Origin: an uncultured Clostridium sp.
GTDB lineage: Bacteria; Bacillota_A; Clostridia; TANB77; CAG-508
Assembly (NCBI GenBank): GCA_947382445.1
Contig: CANCZH010000051.1
Coordinates: 1-11,724, forward strand
Reading direction: 5' to 3'
Length of the DNA stretch: 11,724 nt
Of the stretch, positions 6,408 to 11,724 are shown piece by piece (the stretch's first letter is position 1; every line of letters starts with the position of its first letter). The position numbers and the translations under genes were made by a program. Below the pieces are notes generated by a model. The model saw nothing but the letters and a program-made list of their open reading frames with translations. It was not told the origin of the DNA and ran no database searches.

Positions 6408-8564
6408 TTTACTTAATAATGTTCCTGTACTGTCATAGGCTTCTATGTAATAGATATATTTTGTTCCATTATCTGAACTATTGGCTGTTACGTTTATATT
6501 GTTATTTTGATTGCCTCCATTTATTGTAATGTTTGGTATACTTGGATTTGCTTCATCATTTGCTAATATATCTGTGTATTTACTTCCTGTTAGCTTTTCT
6601 TCTAATGATACTATTGTTTCCCATTCTGTTTCATTTTCTTTTTTACGATATACTACAAAATATTTGTCTTCTACATCATAGCTTGACCAATCTAGAATTA
6701 TTTCTCCTTTTCCATTTGTTGTGTTTAAATTTACTGTGCTTGTTAATTTTAACTGTGGTACCTCAAATTCATATACTTCACTTGTGTTTCCTACTAAATC
6801 TTCTGCTACAACATAAATATATTTTATTTTGTAGATATCTTTTATTTTTATTTCTTCATCTTTCATCACTTCTATACTATTTTCATTTGTTAATTCTAAA
6901 TTTTCTAGCTTTTCTTCACTTGCTAGGTATCTGTATTTTACTACTCCTGAGCCTTCTCCTAAGCTCTCATGTCTATCGTGTGATTCTATAATTAATTTAT
7001 TATTGTGTAGTGTAGCATTTGTTATGCTAGGGGCTGTATTATCTAGCTTATTTATTTTTATCATTTGTATACTTTGATTTCCTAATCCATCTTCATATAA
7101 AATACTAATTTCTTTTTCTTGGTATGCATCGCCAACAAAATTATAGTTTCTTGAATATTCTGTTTCATTTAGTTCTGCTGATTTTAAATCACTTATATCT
7201 GCTACTGCTATTTTTACATTTCCTATACCTCCGTCAATTGCAGTAATTTTGCATTCCTTTGATTTCGCCCATTCTGGTGATAATATTATTTCTGATGTTG
7301 GTTCTGGTGGTATATTGTCAACTTTTGCTATTGTAAATTCTTGTTCTGCACTATTTTTTAAGTTATCTGTTACTATACATTTGAACTTTCTTCCCTCTAT
7401 TCCTGTTTCTATTCGAGGTGTGCATGAAATAGAATAATTTTTATTATTAACTTTTGTCTCTCCTTCAAATATTATTTCTTCTTTTTCATCTATAATCTTT
7501 ATTTTTACTGTATTACAATAGTTCTCAGTTCCACTTATTATAATTGGTTTTGTTCTACTCCATTCTGTTAATTCTTCTCTATTTTCTTGTGTAATATTTA
7601 TTGTAGGTGATATTGTATCTATTTTATATGTCTCAATAATTTGAACTGTTAATGATATTCCATTTAAAATTCCCAAATAATATGCTGTTGCGGATCCTAC
7701 TGCCTCTGTATGCCCAGTTATTTCTATTGTATTTACTTGTGACCATGTTGTTCCATTTACAGAGGCAGAATTATTGGTTATTCTACTATTCCCGCCAAAA
7801 AAGGAATCTCTTGTCATGCTATTATATTTAACTTTATCATCAACTGTTATACTTGAATAATGTTTAAACACTGTATCTGATATTTTTTCCAAATAGCTAT
7901 AATTAACTTTTCCTAAATACAAATTACAATATGTACAATATATTTCGTTTAAATCATTTTTATATCCAATATGTCTCGTCCAATAATCTGATGGTGTATA
8001 TGTATGTCCGTGATTATTAACTACACATGTTCCTAAATTTAAGCAATTTATTCTACTACCGTCACTTTTGGCACAATTATGTGGATTTCCATGATTATGG
8101 CAAACAGAACACCAATCATATCCTTGAAAAGTATCTGTGTCATTTTTGGTTTCTCTATGTGGAGTTCTTCCAACTGTTGTTTCATAACTATATCCACAAT
8201 TACAAGTAAATTTATGTACATTTGATTCACTACAACTATTCCCCATAGTCCATCCCTTATCTATATATATATGATTTACAATATTTACTTTTTCACCACA
8301 AATAGTACATTTTTCCCAATGTTGTGTATTATCAAATTCTGTTTTTAATGAATGCTCATGTTTTATTGTATTATTATCTTCTAAATTTGTAACATCTATT
8401 GTTGTAACTTTACTTATATTTTGTTTATTTTCTTCTGTTTTGGCTATTTTTTCTCTTATATTTTCTATTAGTGATATTTTATTAATTTTGCTACAAAATA
8501 ATATTACTATTCCTAAAATTAGTATTATTATTGTAATTGCTATTATCTTAAATATCTTTTTCAT
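6399..8564 (-). CDS. Paralog C: membrane-anchored Cys-rich protein with Ig-like and fibronectin-III-like domains
   Basis: The 721-residue protein is of unknown function and is the first of the array in transcription order. The start is the ATG at 8564, which follows AGGAGG by six bases and gives the same MKKIFKI opening as the paralogs; an upstream ATG at 8609 lacks a ribosome site. The signal anchor (residues 5-23) is almost identical to that of A. The Cys/His-rich region (70-213) keeps pairs at 86/89, 121/123, 152/155 and 210/213, but the fourth pair is reduced to Cys180, and it is much more His/Asn-rich (SVCHNHGNPHNC, VVNNHGH). The following ~110 residues are highly diverged. The Ig-like and fibronectin-III-like domains then follow as in A and B (TEWSRTKPIIISG, GEGSGVVKYRYLASE, DWSSYDVEDKYFVVYRK). 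No sorting signal is present. Confidence 0.85.
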   Translation of the reverse strand: MKKIFKIIAITIIILILGIVILFCSKINKISLIENIREKIAKTEENKQNISKVTTIDVTNLEDNNTIKHEHSLKTEFDNTQHWEKCTICGEKVNIVNHIYIDKGWTMGNSCSESNVHKFTCNCGYSYETTVGRTPHRETKNDTDTFQGYDWCSVCHNHGNPHNCAKSDGSRINCLNLGTCVVNNHGHTYTPSDYWTRHIGYKNDLNEIYCTYCNLYLGKVNYSYLEKISDTVFKHYSSITVDDKVKYNSMTRDSFFGGNSRITNNSASVNGTTWSQVNTIEITGHTEAVGSATAYYLGILNGISLTVQIIETYKIDTISPTINITQENREELTEWSRTKPIIISGTENYCNTVKIKIIDEKEEIIFEGETKVNNKNYSISCTPRIETGIEGRKFKCIVTDNLKNSAEQEFTIAKVDNIPPEPTSEIILSPEWAKSKECKITAIDGGIGNVKIAVADISDLKSAELNETEYSRNYNFVGDAYQEKEISILYEDGLGNQSIQMIKINKLDNTAPSITNATLHNNKLIIESHDRHESLGEGSGVVKYRYLASEEKLENLELTNENSIEVMKDEEIKIKDIYKIKYIYVVAEDLVGNTSEVYEFEVPQLKLTSTVNLNTTNGKGEIILDWSSYDVEDKYFVVYRKKENETEWETIVSLEEKLTGSKYTDILANDEANPSIPNITINGGNQNNNINVTANSSDNGTKYIYYIEAYDSTGTLLSKSN

Positions 8565-8570
8565 TTGTTT

Positions 8571-8576
8571 CCTCCT
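8571..8576 (-). promoter_or_regulatory. Ribosome binding site that fixes the start of paralog C
   Basis: AGGAGG on the minus strand lies six bases before the ATG at 8564, the same arrangement as in paralogs A and B. Beyond it the leader retains a TATACT/TATATT-bearing block shared with the other two leaders (about 8590-8625), then diverges. The TATACT could be a -10 element, but no matching -35 is seen. Confidence 0.7.
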
Positions 8577-8678
8577 AGCGTTTATCCCTTTATTTTTAGT
8601 ATAAGTCATTATTTTTTGAAAGTATATTAAAACACTCTACATAGCATATATAAAATATACATAAAACAATTTGCTAGG

Positions 8679-8720
8679 AATTTTAATTTTTTCATCAGAT
8701 GATAAAATCATATTAAAATT
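8679..8720. promoter_or_regulatory. Nested inverted repeat between paralog C and the HAD gene
   Basis: Outer arms AATTTTAAT (8679-8687) and ATTAAAATT (8712-8720) enclose an inner palindrome TCATC-A-GATGA (8692-8702). It lies in the divergent intergenic region just before the HAD promoter, at the place where leaders A and B carry a terminator. It could be an operator or a hairpin; no regulator can be named. Confidence 0.35.
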
Positions 8721-8726
8721 TTATAT

Positions 8727-8755
8727 TTGATTTAATTTTTTATATATTATATAAT
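8727..8755 (+). promoter_or_regulatory. Promoter of the HAD phosphatase gene
   Basis: TTGATT and TATAAT are separated by 17 bases, close to the sigma-A consensus. The -10 lies 25 bases before the start codon, and an AAGGAG ribosome site (8769-8774) follows. Confidence 0.7.
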
Positions 8756-8780
8756 AAAGAAAATTTATAAGGAGTTTTTT

Positions 8781-9632
8781 ATGACTGTAAAATTGGTTGC
8801 AAGTGATTTAGATGGAACTATTATTTCTGAAAATAATTATATTCCTGAATCAAATTTTGAAGCTATTAATAAAATGAATGAAAAAAATATAAATTTTGCC
8901 ATTTGTACTGGTAAGTCATATTCTGTTAGTAAAGATTTATGTGATAAATGCAAAGCCACTTATGGTATTTTTAGTAATGGTTCTCAAATTTATAATTTAA
9001 AAACTGGTGACCAAATTTATAATAGTGTTATTCCTTATCAAGATATTAAGAGATGTTTTGAAATTGCTAAAAAATATAATCTTCATGTTCATGCTTATAG
9101 TGATAATGAATTAATTTCAGAAAAACTTCAATATTTGGATTTACGTAATTTTAAGCTTCAAAGAAATTCTGGTTTTAAGTTTGTTATTGTTCCTAATGTT
9201 ATTGATTATATAGAAAAAAACAATTTATCTATTCATCAATTTGTAATTTCAAGTATGAATTCTTTAGAGTTTGTTAAAGAGGAAATTTTACAAGAAATTA
9301 ATGTTTCTATCGCCAAGATTTCTAAGTTTGGGAAATATAAGGATAAAATATTAAATAAGGAATATGAATATTTGTCTATTATTCCTTACAATACTAATAA
9401 GAATAGTGCAATAAAAATTCTAAGTAATTATTTATCAATAGATCAAAATGATGTTATGGCTATTGGTGATAATTTAAATGATGTTGATATGGTTAAAAAT
9501 TCTGGAATTGGTGTTGCTGTTGCTAATGCTTATTCTGAATTAAAAGATGTTGCTAAATATACTACAAAAAATTCTGCTGCTGATGGTGGCTTTGCAGAAG
9601 CCGTTTATAAGTTTATAGAATTTGATACATAA
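8781..9632 (+). CDS. HAD superfamily IIB (Cof-type) phosphatase
   Basis: The 283-residue protein has all four HAD motifs: DLDGT at 9-13 (nucleophile Asp9 and acid/base Asp11), Thr43 in CTGK, Lys207, and GDNLND at 229-234 for magnesium binding. The region between motifs II and III (about 85-190) is the type IIB cap domain. Length and layout fit the Cof/YidA/YwpJ group of cytosolic phosphatases, which remove phosphate from sugar phosphates, nucleotides or cofactor precursors such as FMN; the substrate cannot be told from sequence. Motif II has TGK where most relatives have TGR. The gene has its own promoter and an AAGGAG site six bases before the ATG. It is monocistronic and convergent with the diadenylate cyclase gene, sharing a terminator whose stem includes its stop codon. 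Confidence 0.9.
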   Translation: MTVKLVASDLDGTIISENNYIPESNFEAINKMNEKNINFAICTGKSYSVSKDLCDKCKATYGIFSNGSQIYNLKTGDQIYNSVIPYQDIKRCFEIAKKYNLHVHAYSDNELISEKLQYLDLRNFKLQRNSGFKFVIVPNVIDYIEKNNLSIHQFVISSMNSLEFVKEEILQEINVSIAKISKFGKYKDKILNKEYEYLSIIPYNTNKNSAIKILSNYLSIDQNDVMAIGDNLNDVDMVKNSGIGVAVANAYSELKDVAKYTTKNSAADGGFAEAVYKFIEFDT

Positions 9633-9693
9633 AAAATACTACTTCTTCTAATGTTACCTAAATTGGTTTCACATCATAAAAGTAGTATTTTTT
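9631..9693. terminator. Bidirectional terminator between the HAD gene and cdaA
   Basis: The arms AAAAAATACTACTT (9631-9644) and AAGTAGTATTTTTT (9680-9693) are perfectly complementary over 14 bases. T runs follow on each strand. The loop is unusually long, about 35 bases. The stop codons of both convergent genes overlap the ends of the stem. Confidence 0.75.
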
Positions 9694-10601
9694 TATTTTT
9701 CTTCTTCATCTTTTTTATATAGTTGGTTAAATCTTTTTACTTTTTCTTTTTTCTCTTGTTCTATATCTTTTATTGTTATTAAGTATTTTATTAAAATCTT
9801 CTTTAAAGTTTCCTCTTTTACATCAGCAATTAATGTACCTTCCTTGGCTATTGAAATTTTTCCTGTTTCTTCTGAAACAACTACTGCAACACAGTCTGTT
9901 TCTTTTGAAATTCCAATTGCTGCTCTATGTCTTGTTCCAAGTTCTCTTGCTATATCTTTGTCATCTGCTAATGGTAGCATGCATGATGCAGATGCAATTT
10001 TATTATTACTTATTATTACTGCCCCATCATGCAATGGTGTTTTAGGAACAAATATATTTACTAATAATTGTGGTGATATTTCTGAATTCATGATAATTCC
10101 AGTATCTATTATATCATTTAATTTTATATCTCTTTCAATAACTATTAATGCTCCTGTTCTTGATTTTGCAAGTTCTGTTGTAGCTATTACTATTCTGTAT
10201 ATGTTTTCTTTTGTTTTAATTTCTATACTTTTGTCTATTCCAAAAATTTTGCTGAATTTGTTTGTTCCTAATTGTTCTAGTCCTCTTCTAAGTTCTGGTT
10301 GGAATATTACCATAAGCGCTAGAACTCCCCAATTCATTATTGCTGTCATTATTGTGTTAAATACATATAAATGTAGCAGTCCTGATAACCAAGTTATTAT
10401 AACTATTATAAATATTCCTTTGGCTAATTGGCTAACTCTTGTATGTCTAAATGATTTAAATGCTGTTACAATTAAGAAAACTACTATAAGTAAGTCTATT
10501 ATTAGCATAAATAAATCTACTGGGTGTGCTTGAAGATTCGAAATATATTCTACTATATTTTCTTCATATAGTTTTGTTAATTCTAATTTAAAACTTTCCA
10601 T
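9693..10601 (-). CDS. cdaA: CdaA-type membrane diadenylate cyclase
   Basis: The 302-residue enzyme makes cyclic di-AMP from two ATP. Three hydrophobic helices occupy about residues 28-48, 60-82 and 86-101, followed by the conserved linker QPELRRGLEQLG (101-112). The cytoplasmic DAC domain (about 125-262) carries the catalytic PLHDGA motif (189-194) and GTRHRAAIGIS (222-232), both intact, plus the VVSEETG strand. A charged tail, rich in Lys/Glu, ends the protein. Length and topology match CdaA (formerly YbbP) rather than DisA or CdaS. In most Bacillota it is followed by cdaR and glmM; here it is followed by a convergent phosphatase gene, so that operon is broken. A 34-codon membrane miniprotein gene lies 11 bases upstream. 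The start has AAGGA five bases before the ATG. Confidence 0.95.
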   Translation of the reverse strand: MESFKLELTKLYEENIVEYISNLQAHPVDLFMLIIDLLIVVFLIVTAFKSFRHTRVSQLAKGIFIIVIITWLSGLLHLYVFNTIMTAIMNWGVLALMVIFQPELRRGLEQLGTNKFSKIFGIDKSIEIKTKENIYRIVIATTELAKSRTGALIVIERDIKLNDIIDTGIIMNSEISPQLLVNIFVPKTPLHDGAVIISNNKIASASCMLPLADDKDIARELGTRHRAAIGISKETDCVAVVVSEETGKISIAKEGTLIADVKEETLKKILIKYLITIKDIEQEKKEKVKRFNQLYKKDEEEK

Positions 10602-10612
10602 TATATTCCTTT

Positions 10613-10717
10613 CTATTTTGCTAATAAATAATATAATAATGTACTAGCTGATGCTAATAGCATTGCTCCTATCATTATAATTGCTATTATTTTTGTTATA
10701 ATTGATCTTTTATCCAT
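10613..10717 (-). CDS. 34-residue single-span membrane miniprotein, Prli42-like in layout
   Basis: The reading frame encodes a short basic N-terminus (MDKRSIITK) followed by one hydrophobic helix (about residues 8-31, IIAIIMIGAMLLASASTLLYY) and a final Lys. A GAGGG ribosome site lies nine bases upstream, the frame follows a good promoter, and its stop is two bases before the ribosome site of cdaA, so the two are probably co-transcribed and perhaps translationally coupled. Size, charge and helix pattern resemble the stressosome-linked miniprotein Prli42 and related DUF4044-type small proteins of Bacillota, but this is a resemblance by eye in a low-complexity sequence. It could equally be an unrelated membrane peptide. 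A partner role with CdaA is only suggested by position. Confidence 0.6.
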   Translation of the reverse strand: MDKRSIITKIIAIIMIGAMLLASASTLLYYLLAK

Positions 10718-10754
10718 AACTATTTTCCCTCTTTCTTTTGCAATTTATGATAGT

Positions 10755-10783
10755 ATTTTATATCATATTATTTTTTTTTTCAA
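10755..10783 (-). promoter_or_regulatory. Promoter of the miniprotein-cdaA operon
   Basis: On the minus strand, TTGAAA and TAAAAT are separated by 17 bases, the spacer being mostly an A tract. An overlapping TATAAA is a second possible -10. The start of the miniprotein follows about 38 bases downstream of the -10. No cyclic di-AMP riboswitch-like structure is evident. Confidence 0.55.
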
Positions 10784-10831
10784 TAGCATTTTTTTCTATA
10801 AATATTATTTAAAATATATTTTTTTCCACTG

Positions 10832-10860
10832 TTGTATCTCATATTTTTTTATGGTATACT
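10832..10860 (+). promoter_or_regulatory. Promoter of pflB
   Basis: TTGTAT and TATACT are separated by 17 bases, and TGG precedes the -10 (extended -10). This gives a leader of about 70 bases, all AT-rich. No clear Rex operator (TTGTGA-N6-TCACAA type) was seen. The GGAGGT ribosome site is at 10925-10930. Confidence 0.6.
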
Positions 10861-10937
10861 TTTTCCGATTTATTTTAGTATAAAATTTTATATTTTATGG
10901 TCAAAATATATATATAATTTATTTGGAGGTAATACTT

Positions 10938-11724
10938 ATGAAATTTGATGAATGGCAAGGTTTTAATGGTGGTGATTGGGAAAGTGAAATTGATGTAAGA
11001 GATTTCATTCAAAAAAATTATACACCATATACTGGTGATGATTCATTCTTAGCAGAAGCTACTGAAAATACAAAAAAGCTTTGGAATGAAGTTCTAGATT
11101 TATATAAGAAAGAAACAGAAAACGGTGGTGTTCTTGCAATTTCTAATGATATTGCATCTACTATTACTAGCCATGATGCAGGATTTATTGATAAAAATTT
11201 AGAACAAGTTGTTGGTCTTCAAACAGATGCTCCTTTAAAAAGAGCTATAATGCCTAATGGTGGTATTCGTATTGTTGAAAAATCATGTGAAGCTTATGGA
11301 AAACATGTTTCTGAAAAATTAGAAGATATTTATCATCATTATCGTAGAACTCATAATGATGGAGTATTCGCAGTTTATACACCTGAAATTAGAGCTGCTA
11401 GAAGTTCTCATGTTATAACTGGTCTTCCAGATGGATATGGTCGTGGAAGAATAATTGGTGATTATAGAAGAGTTGCTCTTTATGGTGTTGATTTCTTAAT
11501 TCAAGAAAAACAACAAGTTTTTGCTAATACTGTATCATCTTCTTTTACAGAAGAAGTTATTCGTGAAAGAGAAGAAATTCATGACCAAATTCAAGCCTTA
11601 AATGACTTAAAAACTATGGCTTCAAAATATGGTATTGATATTTCTAAACCTGCTAAAAATGCTAAAGAAGCTGTTCAATGGACTTACTTTGGATATTTAG
11701 CTGCTATAAAAGACCAAAATGGTG
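10938..11724 (+). CDS. pflB: Pyruvate formate-lyase (formate C-acetyltransferase), 5' part only
   Basis: The first 262 residues are present and the gene continues past the right edge. The enzyme is a cytosolic glycyl-radical enzyme that converts pyruvate and CoA to formate and acetyl-CoA in anaerobic fermentation. Recognition is by strong similarity to the known N-terminal half: DVRDFIQKNYTPY near residue 20, ASTITSHDAGF, VGLQTDAPLKRA, YRRTHNDGVFAVYTPEI, ITGLPDGYGRGRIIGDYRR, then ALYGVDFL and QWTYFGYLAA. The catalytic cysteine pair and the radical glycine near the C-terminus lie outside the window, so activity cannot be judged. Compared with E. coli PflB the N-terminus is slightly shorter. 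The start is fixed by GGAGGT seven bases upstream. An activase gene (pflA) often follows pflB and would be outside the window. Confidence 0.96.
   Translation, partial: MKFDEWQGFNGGDWESEIDVRDFIQKNYTPYTGDDSFLAEATENTKKLWNEVLDLYKKETENGGVLAISNDIASTITSHDAGFIDKNLEQVVGLQTDAPLKRAIMPNGGIRIVEKSCEAYGKHVSEKLEDIYHHYRRTHNDGVFAVYTPEIRAARSSHVITGLPDGYGRGRIIGDYRRVALYGVDFLIQEKQQVFANTVSSSFTEEVIREREEIHDQIQALNDLKTMASKYGIDISKPAKNAKEAVQWTYFGYLAAIKDQNG

Noticed and set aside
6533..6991. Plus-strand open frame of 152 codons rich in Leu
   Set aside because: It is antisense to paralog C, with matching shorter frames opposite A and B. The Leu-rich composition reflects the reverse complement of Lys/Glu/Asn-rich codons.
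8048..8230. Minus-strand frame of 60 codons
   Set aside because: It overlaps paralog C in another frame on the same strand and has no ribosome site of its own.
789..8564. CRISPR-like or short-period repeats within the array
   Set aside because: The repetition is of whole genes about 2.4 kb apart. No short direct repeats with regular spacers were found.
8565..8609. Upstream ATG at 8609 as the start of paralog C
   Set aside because: It has no ribosome site, adds 15 residues absent from the paralogs, and would include the leader's conserved TATACT block. The ATG at 8564 has AGGAGG at ideal spacing.
9844..10533. Long plus-strand open frame of 229 codons
   Set aside because: It lies fully antisense to the well-supported cdaA gene, has no ribosome site and shows no family motif. 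It results from codon bias on the opposite strand.
10784..10937. Cyclic di-AMP riboswitch or Rex operator in the cdaA-pflB gap
   Set aside because: The region is nearly pure A/T with no conserved GC-bearing stems and no TTGTGA/TCACAA pair.

Overview
The window is very AT-rich, uses ordinary stop codons with Trp always encoded by TGG, has strong AGGAGG-type ribosome binding sites, and carries pyruvate formate-lyase and a CdaA-type diadenylate cyclase. This fits an anaerobic, fermenting, low-GC member of the Bacillota, probably a gut-type Clostridia relative. No species can be named from the sequence.

Layout. Positions 1-54 are the end of an IS3-family (IS150-like) insertion sequence that continues off the left edge. 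It abuts and truncates an AraC-type regulator gene (52-669, minus). Positions 789-8564 (minus) hold a tandem array of three large paralogous membrane-anchored proteins, called A, B and C here (741, 739 and 721 aa). Each has an N-terminal signal anchor, a Cys/His-rich region, three Ig-like domains and a fibronectin-III-like C-terminus. A decayed 3' end of a further copy lies at 3211-3264. A Phd/YefM-RelE/ParE toxin-antitoxin pair (3275-3830, minus), with its own promoter, sits between this remnant and the end of copy B.

To the right is a housekeeping segment. It contains a HAD-IIB (Cof-like) phosphatase (8781-9632, plus) and, convergent with it across a shared bidirectional terminator, the diadenylate cyclase cdaA (9693-10601, minus). 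A 34-codon membrane miniprotein lies just upstream of cdaA and is probably co-transcribed. Divergent from it is pflB (10938 to the right edge, plus, 5' part only).

How it works together. The paralog array looks like a diversifying cell-surface family: DNA around and at both ends of the genes is nearly identical in patches, while the Cys-rich middle is strongly diverged but keeps its cysteine spacing. Near-identical tracts next to divergent DNA suggest recombination or gene conversion among copies. The toxin-antitoxin pair and the IS mark this left part as a plastic accessory region. The right part (cdaA, pflB) is core metabolism and signalling. The array's function is unknown; no adhesin ligand, enzyme activity or sorting signal can be read from the sequence.
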